Source: an uncultured Dorea sp.
GTDB taxonomy: Bacteria > Bacillota > Clostridia > Lachnospirales > Lachnospiraceae
Assembly (NCBI GenBank): GCA_934295165.1
Contig: CAKRAT010000007.1
Span: 1-49,914, forward strand
DNA: 49,914 nucleotides
Direction of reading: 5' to 3'
The notes below the pieces were generated by a model. It was not told the origin of the DNA. It did no database searches and saw only the letters and a list, made by a program, of their open reading frames with translations. Positions 26,985-36,700 of this stretch are shown here, in pieces; the stretch's first letter is position 1, and every line of letters starts with the position of its first letter. Made by a program: the position numbers and the translations under genes.

Positions 26985-28268
26985 TTAGAGTGTTACAATT
27001 CCGGCACGTACCAGATATTCCAGTGACATCAGAATTCCAAGCTTGGCATGTGGCCAGGTGAGTCCGCCCTGGAAATATACGGCATATGGCGGTTTGATTG
27101 GTCCGTCTGCACTTAACTCGATGGATGATCCCTGAACAAATGCACCTGCTGCCATGATTACATCCGAATCATATCCCGGCATCGGCCAAGGTTCCGGAGT
27201 TACATAGGAATCAACCGGTGCGGCTGCCTGAATACCCTTACAGAACTCGATGACACCTTCCGGAATTCCGAATTCTACAGCCTGGATGATGTCGTGCCGG
27301 CTCTCTATTCTGTTTGGAATTACAGGGAAGCCCAGTTTTTCATAAATATTAGCTGCGAAGATCGCACCTTTTAACGCAGAAGCTGCTACGGTTGGTGCAA
27401 GGAACAATCCCTGGTAAAAATCTTTCATTACTCCGAGAGAGGCACCGACCTCTCGTCCAAGTCCCGGAGAAGTCAGGCGGTATCCGCATGCATCGATCAG
27501 GTCTTCGCGACCTGCGATATATCCGCCGATCGGGGCAAGCCCGCCGCCCGGATTCTTGATCAGTGAACCAACCGTCATATCTGCGCCGACATCGCTTGGT
27601 TCAATTGTCTCAACGAATTCTCCGTAGCAGTTGTCTACCATACAGATCAGATCCGGTTTGATCTCTTTGACAAATGCGATCAGTTCGCCGATCTGCTTTA
27701 CCGAAAAGCTTGGTCTTGTCTGATAACCTTTGGAACGCTGGATCGCAACCATCTTTGTCTTATCCGTGATTGCTTTTTTTATGTTTTCATAATCAAAGGT
27801 TCCGTCTTCCAGAAGATCTACCTGCGAATAAGTAATACCATATTCCGCAAGGGATCCATTTGACGGACGGATTCCGATGACTTCTTCCAGTGTATCGTAC
27901 GGCTTTCCGGCAGGCGCCAGAAGTTCATCGCCGGGTCTTAAATTTGCTGCCAGAGCCAGTGCCAGTGCATGGGTTCCACAAGTAATCTGCGGACGTACCA
28001 GTGCACTTTCTGTATGGAAAATTGATGCATATACTTTTTCGAGAGTATCTCTTCCCTGATCATCATAGCCATAACCACTGGCATAATTAAAGCATCCGGC
28101 ACTGACACGGTTGTCCTGCATTGCCTTTACCACTTTCAACTGATTGTATTCAGCAATTTCGTCAATCTTTTCAAAACGTTCTTTCAGATCTTTTTCTATT
28201 GTATTTCCAAACGAAAGGACTGTTTCACGGATGCCCATTTCGTTATAAATTGTGTTGATTGGTGTCAT
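26985..28268 (-). CDS. methionine gamma-lyase family PLP protein (Alum_res)
   Basis: A 427-residue fold-type I PLP enzyme of the family once named aluminium resistance protein. Conserved sites are SALVRPQITCGTHALA (88-103), the PLP-ring aspartate Asp212 in MVDNCYGEF, and the probable Schiff-base lysine Lys238 in GSLIKNPGGGLAP. It is related to Cys/Met metabolism enzymes, but the true substrate is not established. The gene follows the miaA region, as is common in Clostridia. AAGGA lies 12 bases upstream. Confidence 0.9.
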   Translation of the reverse strand: MTPINTIYNEMGIRETVLSFGNTIEKDLKERFEKIDEIAEYNQLKVVKAMQDNRVSAGCFNYASGYGYDDQGRDTLEKVYASIFHTESALVRPQITCGTHALALALAANLRPGDELLAPAGKPYDTLEEVIGIRPSNGSLAEYGITYSQVDLLEDGTFDYENIKKAITDKTKMVAIQRSKGYQTRPSFSVKQIGELIAFVKEIKPDLICMVDNCYGEFVETIEPSDVGADMTVGSLIKNPGGGLAPIGGYIAGREDLIDACGYRLTSPGLGREVGASLGVMKDFYQGLFLAPTVAASALKGAIFAANIYEKLGFPVIPNRIESRHDIIQAVEFGIPEGVIEFCKGIQAAAPVDSYVTPEPWPMPGYDSDVIMAAGAFVQGSSIELSADGPIKPPYAVYFQGGLTWPHAKLGILMSLEYLVRAGIVTL

Positions 28269-28334
28269 AATCTATATTTATCCTTCTTTCTGATTTTCTT
28301 CTTTCGGGTTAGTGCATAAGTGTTCGCGGAGAAA

Positions 28335-28631
28335 TCATCGGACTTCCAGCAGCTTAAAACGCAGGGATTCACACATTGCATCAAATGTTGGATTGATGGA
28401 CGGGATCTGTTTCAGGACCGCTTCTGCCTCACGGTACCTTTCCATGTCGTATAAAAGGGATGCTTTGTTAAGATCGAACATCGCCTGTTCCCCTTCATAT
28501 TTGATCATCGGTTCCAGGCCGAGCAGCTCGCGGTAAGCAAATGCCGTGTCCTGGCTGCGGGAATAGATTTCCATCAGTTCGTTCATTTTTCTTAAAAATT
28601 TGGATTTTCCTCTTAACTTTTTCTTCAGCAT
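28335..28631 (-). CDS. small helical protein, unknown function
   Basis: A 98-residue protein I cannot assign. It opens with a basic stretch (MLKKKLRGKSKFLRK) and continues as amphipathic helices. Residues about 50-85 (QAMFDLNKASLLYDMERYREAEAVLKQI) look like one TPR-type helix pair. Its start overlaps the end of miaA by 7 bases, with GGAGGG inside the miaA 3' end, so translation is probably coupled. In many bacteria hfq occupies this position; this protein shows no Sm motif. Confidence 0.75.
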   Translation of the reverse strand: MLKKKLRGKSKFLRKMNELMEIYSRSQDTAFAYRELLGLEPMIKYEGEQAMFDLNKASLLYDMERYREAEAVLKQIPSINPTFDAMCESLRFKLLEVR

Positions 28632-29569
28632 ATTCTTCCCTCCAGATGTGAGATCATTACCTTCAGAATCTTTTCTTCATCATAATCATACGCTTCTTTC
28701 TGGATCCATGTCACCTGACGTTCACGCCGGAACCAGGTAAGCTGCCGCTTGGCAAAATGCCTGGTATCGCGTTTGATGGTGTAAATTGCTGTGTCCAGAT
28801 CGTATTCTCCGTCGAGGTATGCCAGGATCTCCTTGTAACCGAGCCCCTGCATGGAAACCATCTCTTTTGTACAGCCCAGTTCCTTCAGATGCTGTACCTC
28901 GTCAACGAGCCCGTCTTCTATCATCTGATCTACGCGTCTGTCAATTCTTTCGTACAATTTTTCCCTTGGTGCATTCAGAACAAAATATGCGAATTCATAT
29001 GGAGACTCTTTCTGACGTTCCTCTTCGTTATGCTCCGACATCTTCTGTCCGGTCTGACGATAATATTCCAGTGCACGGATCACGCGTTTTATATTATTGG
29101 CGTGGATATCTTCAGCAGATTTTGGGTCAATTTCCCGCAGCATATCATGCAGATATTCAGCTCCTTTTTCTTTTGCCAGACATTCCAGTTCTTTCCGGTA
29201 ACTATCATCCTGCGGGGTACTGGTAAAATCAATATCATATAGCAGTGCCTGGATATAGAATCCGGTTCCGCCGACAACGATTGGGATGTGTCCGTTGGCA
29301 TAGATCTGTTCCATTGCTTTTTTTGCCATCTGCTGGAAACGGACGACGTGGAATTCATCCCATGGCTTCAATTCATCTACCAGATAATGCGGAACCCCCT
29401 GCATTTCTTCCGGGCGAATCTTCGCAGAACCGATATCCATATATTCATATACCTGCATGGAATCAGCAGAAATGATCTCCCCACCGATTGCTTTCGCGAG
29501 TCCGATGGAAGCTTTTGTCTTTCCGACAGCCGTAGGCCCTGTTAGTACTACTAATGGTTTCTTCTTCAT
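28625..29569 (-). CDS. miaA: tRNA dimethylallyltransferase
   Basis: A 314-residue enzyme that puts a dimethylallyl group on A37 of tRNAs reading UNN codons. The P-loop GPTAVGKTK is at about 11-19, followed by ISADSMQVYEYMDIGSAK and the GGTGFYIQALLYDIDF block. MiaB, encoded at 34968, then methylthiolates the product, so both steps lie in one region. The frame opens at TTG 29578, but AGAGGA with 9-base spacing supports ATG 29569. It lies one base past the mutL stop. Confidence 0.96.
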   Translation of the reverse strand: MKKKPLVVLTGPTAVGKTKASIGLAKAIGGEIISADSMQVYEYMDIGSAKIRPEEMQGVPHYLVDELKPWDEFHVVRFQQMAKKAMEQIYANGHIPIVVGGTGFYIQALLYDIDFTSTPQDDSYRKELECLAKEKGAEYLHDMLREIDPKSAEDIHANNIKRVIRALEYYRQTGQKMSEHNEEERQKESPYEFAYFVLNAPREKLYERIDRRVDQMIEDGLVDEVQHLKELGCTKEMVSMQGLGYKEILAYLDGEYDLDTAIYTIKRDTRHFAKRQLTWFRRERQVTWIQKEAYDYDEEKILKVMISHLEGRIC

Positions 29570-29570
29570 T

Positions 29571-31760
29571 TTATACAATCCTCTTGAATTTCTTTTCCAG
29601 TTCTCTCTTTGTCATTGCAATAATGGTCGGTCTGCCATGTGGGCAATGATACGGGTTGTCCAATGACAACAGTTCACCGATCAGCGCATCGACTTCCTGT
29701 ACCGACAGTTTCATATTGCCCTTTACGGCAGCCTTGCATGACATCGAAGCAATCTTTTCATCGATGAGATCCGGAGACTGATTTCTGGTAATCTCATCCG
29801 AAAGACTGTCCAGCATCTGGATCAGCAGTTCTTTCTTCGCAATACTGAACAGATTATCCGGTACGGCGCGGACTGCATAAGAATCCTGGCCGAACTCTTC
29901 AATCTCGAATCCGATCCTTGTAAACTGATCCATGTAGGTGTTCAGAAGTTCTGCTTCCTGCATGCTTAAGTTCAGTACGATCGGAGGACTGATCATCTGA
30001 GAGGTGAATTCTCTGGTTTTCATGGATTTTAAAGTCTTTTCATACAGAACACGTTCGTGTGCCGCATGCTGGTCGATAATGTACAGGCTGTTATCATATT
30101 CTACCAGCCAGTAGGTTTCGAACACCTGACCGACAACTTTATATTTCTGCATGGCCTCTCTGGTAAGCAGATGATCTTCAAAAAGTTCCATCTGTTTCGG
30201 TGATTCCGTAAGAGAGGGTTCTGATTTTGGCGGTTCGTCCGCATTCATCGACATTGTTATTTGCGATTTGTTGGAAGCATTCTGCATATAAGGTGTTTTT
30301 CCTTCTGCCATGCTCGAAGATGTTGAAACAGAAGAAAACGTCTGCCTTTCTGATGAGTTCTCCGATGCAGCATAGGCAGAAGGATGTTCCAAAGTTTTTG
30401 GAATCTGTTGTGTCGATGTCAGCTGCGGTTTCACATCTGCTTTTGCCGAAATATTTTCTGTCGTATTTATTGCCTGCTTTGTTGCAATCTTTTCTTTTCT
30501 CTTCTTCTCTTCATACTCTGCCAGAACCCGTTCTTTCATTCTGGACATGAAGTATTCCAGATCACGCTCCTGCGGAGGCGGCACAACTGCTTTTTTCTGC
30601 TGCGGTATCTGTGATGCAGATGTCACACCACCAGTCATTCCTGATATTGCTGCTCTGGCTGCCGCCGGAGTCTGAGGAGCAGATCCCGACTTTGTTTTTG
30701 GTGCATACACTGTTGCCGGTGTATTGGAGACAACCGGCTTTGGTTCCGGCATCTCCACATGCGGGATCAGTTCTTTCTCATGAAGACCCTGATCAACCGC
30801 CGAATAAATGGCGTTGTATACTTCCTGCTGATTGTTAAAACGCAGTTCCATCTTGGTCGGATGTACATTAACGTCTACATGTTCTCCATCAATCTCCATA
30901 TGCAGTACGACAAACGGATACTTGTGCTGCATGGTAAAATCTTTATAAGCATCTTCAATAGCTCTGGAAATGATGTTATTCTTAGCATATCTGCCATTGA
31001 CATAATAATTTTCAAAATTGCGGTTTCCTCTGGAAATGATCGGTTTTCCTAAAAATCCTGTGATTTTGAGCCCCGGTGCATCATATTCCGCTTTCAGAAG
31101 ATTTGCTGCGATCTCACGTCCGTAGATGTGATAGATGACATCTTTCAGCTTTCCGTTGCCGGACGTATGTAATTTTGACTGTCCGTTATTGATAAACTGA
31201 AACGAAATATGCGGATGGGAAAGTGCAAGTCTCGTCATCAGGTCTCCGACATGGCTTGCCTCCGTCATCGGTGTCTTCAGGAACTTCCTTCTGGCAGGGG
31301 TATTATAAAACAACTGCCGTATGATAAAGGTGGTCCCGTCCGGAGCACCGGTATCTTCCAGATCCTCTTCTTTTCCGCCTGCGATACGGTATAACGTTCC
31401 AAACGTCTGATCTTTCGTTTTGGTGATCAGCTCTACCTGCGCAACCGCCGAGATACTGGACAGTGCTTCACCGCGAAATCCCAGTGAACCGATGTGGACC
31501 AGATCATCGACAGAGCGTATCTTACTTGTCGAATGCCGCAGGAATGCGGAGCGCACATCTTCCCGGTCGATCCCGCAGCCGTTATCCGTAATACGCATAA
31601 AGGAAATGCCGCCTTCTTTGATCTCTACGACAATCGCCGTAGCACCGGCATCAATGGCATTTTCCACCAGCTCTTTTACGACAGAAGCCGGACGTTCAAT
31701 CACCTCTCCTGCCGCGATCTTATCAATTGTAATCGGGTCTAACACCTGAATTTTACTCAT
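29571..31760 (-). CDS. mutL: DNA mismatch repair protein MutL, endonuclease type
   Basis: A 729-residue MutL. The N-terminal GHKL ATPase has NAIDAGAT (34-41), DNGCGI (59-64) and GFRGEAL (94-100). A low-complexity linker (about 335-520) leads to the C-terminal dimerisation domain with the nuclease motif DQHAAHERVLYE (563-574), zinc-site Cys675 and CPHGRPT (706-712). It should therefore nick DNA itself, as in bacteria without MutH. QMELF at 523-527 is a clamp-binding pentapeptide. It starts 3 bases after the mutS stop. Confidence 0.97.
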   Translation of the reverse strand: MSKIQVLDPITIDKIAAGEVIERPASVVKELVENAIDAGATAIVVEIKEGGISFMRITDNGCGIDREDVRSAFLRHSTSKIRSVDDLVHIGSLGFRGEALSSISAVAQVELITKTKDQTFGTLYRIAGGKEEDLEDTGAPDGTTFIIRQLFYNTPARRKFLKTPMTEASHVGDLMTRLALSHPHISFQFINNGQSKLHTSGNGKLKDVIYHIYGREIAANLLKAEYDAPGLKITGFLGKPIISRGNRNFENYYVNGRYAKNNIISRAIEDAYKDFTMQHKYPFVVLHMEIDGEHVDVNVHPTKMELRFNNQQEVYNAIYSAVDQGLHEKELIPHVEMPEPKPVVSNTPATVYAPKTKSGSAPQTPAAARAAISGMTGGVTSASQIPQQKKAVVPPPQERDLEYFMSRMKERVLAEYEEKKRKEKIATKQAINTTENISAKADVKPQLTSTQQIPKTLEHPSAYAASENSSERQTFSSVSTSSSMAEGKTPYMQNASNKSQITMSMNADEPPKSEPSLTESPKQMELFEDHLLTREAMQKYKVVGQVFETYWLVEYDNSLYIIDQHAAHERVLYEKTLKSMKTREFTSQMISPPIVLNLSMQEAELLNTYMDQFTRIGFEIEEFGQDSYAVRAVPDNLFSIAKKELLIQMLDSLSDEITRNQSPDLIDEKIASMSCKAAVKGNMKLSVQEVDALIGELLSLDNPYHCPHGRPTIIAMTKRELEKKFKRIV

Positions 31761-31763
31761 CGT

Positions 31764-34412
31764 TTACCACCTGTTTTTCAGCTTGTTCTGAAGCTGGTAT
31801 AATGTATTTAATGCATCAATCGGAGTCAGATTGGCAAGGTCCAGTTCTTTGATCTCCTTGATGACATCGTCGTCTTTTACGGTATCAAAAAGTGACATCT
31901 GTGCCAGATCTACCTCATCAAAATGCTTTGCCTTTGGCTTTGAGGACTCCTGACCCTGTACTTCGATATCTTTGATCTTTCCGGTTACATCTGCCTGTAC
32001 CAGCTCTTCTACAATCTCTTTTGCCCTGTCCGTAACCGACTGTGGAACACCTGCAAGTCTAGCAACCTGGATGCCGTAACTCTTGTCTGCACCGCCCTTT
32101 ACGATCTTACGTAGGAAAATGATATCATCGCCCTTTTCTTTTACGGCGATACAGTAGTTATTGACATTTTCAATCTTTCCTTCTAGTTCGGTCAGTTCGT
32201 GATAGTGCGTTGCAAATAAAGTCTTTGCTCCTAATAATTTGCTGTTGCTGATATATTCGATCACTGCCCAGGCAATACTCAGCCCGTCAAAGGTACTGGT
32301 ACCACGGCCGATCTCATCCAGAATCAGAAGGCTCTTATTCGTTGCATTACGGAGAATATTGGCAACCTCTGTCATCTCTACCATGAAGGTGCTCTGCCCA
32401 CTTGCAAGGTCGTCTGACGCACCTACACGGGTAAAGATACGGTCTACCACACCGATATTCGCCGAAGAAGCCGGAACAAACGAACCAATCTGTGCCATCA
32501 GGACAATCAGGGCAGTCTGTCTCATGTAAGTCGATTTACCGGCCATGTTCGGTCCCGTAATAATGGAAATGCGGTCTTTTTTGTCATTGAGATATGTATC
32601 GTTACAGATGAACATGTCATTGGAGATCATCTTTTCTACAACCGGATGTCGTCCGTCCTTGATATCAATGAGGCCTTTATCGTTCATCTTTGGTCTGACA
32701 TAATTATTCTGCTCTGCAACCAGTGCAAGAGAGGCAAATGCATCTAACTTTGCAATGGCTTTCGCTGTCTTCTGGATGCGGACAACTTCTTTGCCGATGG
32801 TATCCCTCACTTCGGAGTAAAGCTGATACTCAAGTGCATACAGCTTATCTTCCGCACCAAGGATCGTATCTTCCAGTTCTTTTAATTCCGGGATGATATA
32901 ACGCTCTGCATTGGCAAGTGTCTGCTTTCTTGTGTAATAATCCGGTACCAGATCCTTGAAAGAATTGGTAACCTCCAGATAATAGCCAAATACTTTGTTA
33001 TACTTGATACGTAGATTTTTAATTCCCGTCTTTTCACGTTCGTCTGCTTCCAGCTTTGCAAGCCAGTCTTTTCCGTCGGATTTGGCATTACGGAGCTTAT
33101 CTACTTCTGCATTGTAACCATCTTTGATGATGCCGCCTTCTTTCATTGCGATCGGCGGATCTTCTTTGATCGAATCACTGACCAGCTTACACAGATCTTC
33201 GAGTGTATCCAGTTCTTCATTCAGTTCTTTTAAAAGCGGTGTCTGCATATCGCTTAAGATGCATTTGATATGTGGAAGCATCGCAAGGGAGGTCTGGAAT
33301 GCGATCAGGTCTCTTGGGTTCGCAGACTGATATGTGATCCGGCACACCAGTCGTTCCAGATCGTAAACTGGTGAAAGGTATTCACGGATTTCCTCTCTGG
33401 AAATCGCATTTTTCATCAGTTCGTCTACAGCATCGAGTCGTTTCTCAATCGCATTTTTATCGATCAGCGGCTGCTCGATATATTTACGCAGGGTTCTGGC
33501 TCCCATGGCGGTCTTCGTCTTATCCAGCACCCACAGAAGGGAACCTCTTTTCTGCTTGTCACGCAGTGTCTCACACAGTTCCAGATTCCGTCTGGTCGAG
33601 CTGTCCAGAAGCATGTACTTTCCGGATGCATAGATCGTCAGATGGGAAATGTGTGATAAGTCCCGTTTCTGCGTCTCTACCAGATACTGCATAAGCGCAC
33701 CGGCTGCGATCACACCACAGTCATAATCGGTAAGTCCCAGCCCTTCGATCGTGCCGGCATGGAAATGCTCTTTTAAGACACGTTCACAGATCGCATCGTC
33801 AAAATACCAGGCATCCAGAGAATATACGGTGATTCCAAGCTTTTCTTTTAATAACTCAAAATCCATGCCGCTCATGTAAAATGCCTCATTACAGATCAAC
33901 TCCGACGGCATGAACTTGTAGATCTCATCAAATAATTTCTCGGAATTCTCAATCTCGGTTACCATGTACTCGCCGGTCGACACATCGGCAACGGATACAC
34001 CGTAATGATCCGATGCGTAGGCGATACACATGATATAATTATTTTTTGTCTCGTCCAGTGCCTGGGTATCCAGATTGGTTCCTGGCGTTACGATTCTTAC
34101 AACATCTCTTTTTACAATTCCTTTTGCAGTTGCTGGATCTTCCAGCTGTTCACAGATGGCTACTTTATAACCTTTGGATACCAGTCTGTTCAGATATCCG
34201 TCCACTGCGTGATACGGGACGCCGCACATTGGCGCACGCTCTTTCAGTCCGCAGTTCTTTCCGGTTAATGTAATCTCCAGTTCTTTGGATGCAGTCAGTG
34301 CATCGTCAAAGAACATTTCATAAAAGTCTCCCAATCTATAAAAGAGGATGCAGTCCGGATATTCTTTTTTCGTCTGCATATACTGCTGCATCATTGGTGT
34401 TAATTCTGCCAC
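31764..34412 (-). CDS. mutS: DNA mismatch repair protein MutS
   Basis: An 882-residue mismatch sensor. The N-terminal mismatch-binding motif FYRLGDFYEMF (about 24-34) contains the Phe-x-Glu wedge (FYE). The ATPase carries GPNMAGKST (near 620), and DEIGRGTSTFDG follows. Near the C-terminus QMSLF is a sliding-clamp-binding pentapeptide. The start is GTG, set by AGAGGAG at about 7-base spacing; the next in-frame ATG would lose conserved residues. It pairs with mutL downstream. Confidence 0.98.
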   Translation of the reverse strand: MAELTPMMQQYMQTKKEYPDCILFYRLGDFYEMFFDDALTASKELEITLTGKNCGLKERAPMCGVPYHAVDGYLNRLVSKGYKVAICEQLEDPATAKGIVKRDVVRIVTPGTNLDTQALDETKNNYIMCIAYASDHYGVSVADVSTGEYMVTEIENSEKLFDEIYKFMPSELICNEAFYMSGMDFELLKEKLGITVYSLDAWYFDDAICERVLKEHFHAGTIEGLGLTDYDCGVIAAGALMQYLVETQKRDLSHISHLTIYASGKYMLLDSSTRRNLELCETLRDKQKRGSLLWVLDKTKTAMGARTLRKYIEQPLIDKNAIEKRLDAVDELMKNAISREEIREYLSPVYDLERLVCRITYQSANPRDLIAFQTSLAMLPHIKCILSDMQTPLLKELNEELDTLEDLCKLVSDSIKEDPPIAMKEGGIIKDGYNAEVDKLRNAKSDGKDWLAKLEADEREKTGIKNLRIKYNKVFGYYLEVTNSFKDLVPDYYTRKQTLANAERYIIPELKELEDTILGAEDKLYALEYQLYSEVRDTIGKEVVRIQKTAKAIAKLDAFASLALVAEQNNYVRPKMNDKGLIDIKDGRHPVVEKMISNDMFICNDTYLNDKKDRISIITGPNMAGKSTYMRQTALIVLMAQIGSFVPASSANIGVVDRIFTRVGASDDLASGQSTFMVEMTEVANILRNATNKSLLILDEIGRGTSTFDGLSIAWAVIEYISNSKLLGAKTLFATHYHELTELEGKIENVNNYCIAVKEKGDDIIFLRKIVKGGADKSYGIQVARLAGVPQSVTDRAKEIVEELVQADVTGKIKDIEVQGQESSKPKAKHFDEVDLAQMSLFDTVKDDDVIKEIKELDLANLTPIDALNTLYQLQNKLKNRW

Positions 34413-34439
34413 TTTTCTTCTCCTCTTATCATTTGATTT

Positions 34440-34898
34440 TTACATTTCATTATAGCATTTATATTTTAAATTTAAAAGGATAGATTTTCTCACAAACTGA
34501 GGCTTTTCTTCTCCGTACAGAAGATACAGGATATTTGCACTTAAGTAGATCCCTACTGCACAGAGACATGCAAACAGCATCATGAACGGCAGACAGATCT
34601 GCCCGAACAACTGAAACGGCATACGGCTGTAATCCCATACATGAAGCGCAAACCATTTATTTACAATAATTCCTGTGATAAATTCCGATGCAGTCACAAA
34701 GATGCTGCAGCGGAATACCTGCAGGAGAAAATCATCCTGCCAGTGCACCTGCTGGCCCTGATAAGTAAAAAACATCATACAGATCCCGCCCAGCACGAAC
34801 ATGGACCAGTGGGAAAAGCCGCGGAAGATAACTTCCAGCGAATAATAGATCCATCCTCCGATTCCCCATAAAAATAAATACTCACTGATTTTTTTCAT
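34440..34898 (-). CDS. CmpB-like membrane protein (putative ABC transporter permease family)
   Basis: A 152-residue protein with about four hydrophobic helices (about 5-20, 31-48, 63-82, 100-128). It resembles the family labelled putative ABC transporter permease (CmpB), seen in WGIGGWIYYSLEVIFRG at the N-terminus. No ATPase gene is nearby, so a transport role is unproven. Its ribosome binding site (GAGGG) lies in the 3' arm of the hairpin at 34901-34948, which may limit its translation. Confidence 0.7.
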   Translation of the reverse strand: MKKISEYLFLWGIGGWIYYSLEVIFRGFSHWSMFVLGGICMMFFTYQGQQVHWQDDFLLQVFRCSIFVTASEFITGIIVNKWFALHVWDYSRMPFQLFGQICLPFMMLFACLCAVGIYLSANILYLLYGEEKPQFVRKSILLNLKYKCYNEM

Positions 34899-34900
34899 AC

Positions 34901-34948
34901 AAAAACGCCCTCACTATCTTATTGATATTACATAGTTTGAGCGTTTTT
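34901..34948 (-). terminator. terminator/leader hairpin between miaB and the CmpB-like gene
   Basis: On the minus strand AAAAACGCTCAAACTAT (34948-34932) pairs imperfectly with ATAGTGAGGGCGTTTTT (34917-34901). The 3' arm ends in five T, like a terminator of miaB. The same arm carries the GAGGG that would serve as the ribosome binding site of the next gene, whose ATG starts 2 bases later. Confidence 0.6.
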
Positions 34949-34967
34949 ATGGTTAATTATAATACAT

Positions 34968-36413
34968 TTATTCTGCCAGTTCTCCCAGATAATAGAAACC
35001 TTTGCATTCGGTCAGTCTGACATCTGCCAGTCGTCCGATCATTCCCTTATCTCCTTTGATATGTACCAGCAGGTTATTGCTTAAGCGTCCGGTCACCATG
35101 GACGGATCATGTTCGCTTACGGATTCGATCAGGGCGGTCTGAACGGTTCCTTCATGTACAGAGCATACTTCTGCTGCAATCTCATGGACTTCTTTCAGCA
35201 GTCTGTCAAAACGGTTCTTGACCACATCTTCCGGCACCTGGTCTTCCATCACAGCGGCAGGTGTTCCGGTACGTTTGGAATAGATGAAGGTAAATGCGCT
35301 GTCGTAGCGTACTTTTCTTACGATATCCATTGTCTCTTCGAAATCTTCCTCTGTCTCGCCAGGGAAACCAACGATAATATCAGTCGTAAGAGAAATCTCC
35401 GGTACTTTCGCGCGGATTTTTTCTACCAGTTCCAGGTATTGTTCTTTCGTATAATGGCGGTTCATCTTCTTTAAGATCTTGCTGCTTCCGGACTGTACCG
35501 GCAGATGCAGGTGTTTACAGATCTTCTTTGATTTGCTCATTACTTCGATCAGTTCATCGGATAAGTCCTTCGGATGAGACGTCATGAAACGGATACGTTC
35601 CAGACCTTCAATCTGTTCGATTTTTTCCAGAAGCTGGGCAAATGTAATTGGCTGCTCCAGATTCTTGCCATAAGAATTCACATTCTGACCAAGCAACATG
35701 ACTTCGACTACGCCGTCTGCAACAAGCTGGCGGATCTCCGATACGATTGCCTTCGGATCACGGCTTCTTTCACGTCCACGTACATATGGAACGATACAAT
35801 AACTGCAGAAGTTGTTACATCCGAACATGATGTTGACTCCGGATTTGAAGGAGTATTTACGGTCATTCGGAAGATTTTCAACAATCTTGTCGGTATCTTT
35901 CCAGATATCGATGACCATACGCTGTGATTCGAATCTTGTCACGATCAGCTCGGCAAATTTGAAAATATTATGTGTTCCGAAGATAATATCTACATAGCGG
36001 TAACTTGTCTTTAACTTTTCTACGACCTCCGGTTCCTGCATCATGCAGCCGCAAAGACCGATCATCATGTGCGGATTTTTCTTCTTTCTCGGTTTTAACT
36101 GTCCAAGACGTCCGTAGACACGCATATTTGCGTTCTCTCTTACCGTACAGGTGTTGAAGATGATAAAGTCAGCTTCATCTTCGGACGCTTCCACATAACC
36201 AATCTTTTCCAGGATTCCGCAGAGTTTTTCGGAATCGCGGGCGTTCATCTGACAGCCAAAGGTGGTAACACAGAATGTCAACGGACGTCCCAGTTTCTCA
36301 GACTCGCGCTGTACATAAGCTTTTGCCTTTTCGATAAAATAATACTGGCGTGCAGTATCATCCGCAGGCGGTTCTTTTGTGATATCTATATCGTAATTCA
36401 TGTTATTAAGCAT
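34968..36413 (-). CDS. miaB: tRNA-2-methylthio-N6-dimethylallyladenosine synthase
   Basis: A 481-residue radical SAM methylthiotransferase that completes ms2i6A37 on tRNAs pre-modified by MiaA. The N-terminal domain holds the cysteines of TTFGCQMNARDSE, NTCTVRENA and GLCGCMMQ. The radical SAM motif is CNNFCSYCIVPYVRGRE, and a C-terminal TRAM domain follows. AAAGGAG with 8-base spacing supports this start. It is upstream of mutS, as in many Firmicutes. Confidence 0.97.
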   Translation of the reverse strand: MLNNMNYDIDITKEPPADDTARQYYFIEKAKAYVQRESEKLGRPLTFCVTTFGCQMNARDSEKLCGILEKIGYVEASEDEADFIIFNTCTVRENANMRVYGRLGQLKPRKKKNPHMMIGLCGCMMQEPEVVEKLKTSYRYVDIIFGTHNIFKFAELIVTRFESQRMVIDIWKDTDKIVENLPNDRKYSFKSGVNIMFGCNNFCSYCIVPYVRGRERSRDPKAIVSEIRQLVADGVVEVMLLGQNVNSYGKNLEQPITFAQLLEKIEQIEGLERIRFMTSHPKDLSDELIEVMSKSKKICKHLHLPVQSGSSKILKKMNRHYTKEQYLELVEKIRAKVPEISLTTDIIVGFPGETEEDFEETMDIVRKVRYDSAFTFIYSKRTGTPAAVMEDQVPEDVVKNRFDRLLKEVHEIAAEVCSVHEGTVQTALIESVSEHDPSMVTGRLSNNLLVHIKGDKGMIGRLADVRLTECKGFYYLGELAE

Positions 36414-36442
36414 TCTTTTTGCTCCTTTGTATTATTCATTTA

Positions 36443-36625
36443 TTAGACAAACTGTTGTGTAGTTTCATCATATTCGTAATCGATTACCTTTAAAGCACTT
36501 ACGATTTCTTCTTTATCAACATTCATATCGTCGCATAAAGTATCCAGGCTGTGATAATAGTCCCTCAGCTTTGTATTGACTACACTGAGTAACAGCATGG
36601 GATCTTTCGGTAATCCGTTTGCCAT
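36443..36625 (-). CDS. DUF4250 family protein
   Basis: A 60-residue soluble protein with the family pattern LPKDPMLLLSVVNTKLRDYY and a short helix-turn-helix-like second half (LCDDMNVDKEEIVSALKVIDYEYD). AAAGGAG precedes the ATG. The function is unknown. It lies 29 bases upstream of miaB and is probably on the same transcript. Confidence 0.85.
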   Translation of the reverse strand: MANGLPKDPMLLLSVVNTKLRDYYHSLDTLCDDMNVDKEEIVSALKVIDYEYDETTQQFV

Positions 36626-36700
36626 TTTTGCTCACTCCTTTAAGTATATTCTGGTTTTACTTATCTTTATTTTTATCCGGAGTCCAGATTTTATCCGAAT

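Noticed and set aside
36671..36697. Direct repeat TTTTATCCG twice, 18 bases apart, after the cyclo-ligase gene
   Set aside because: Short, AT-rich and not placed at a promoter; probably chance.
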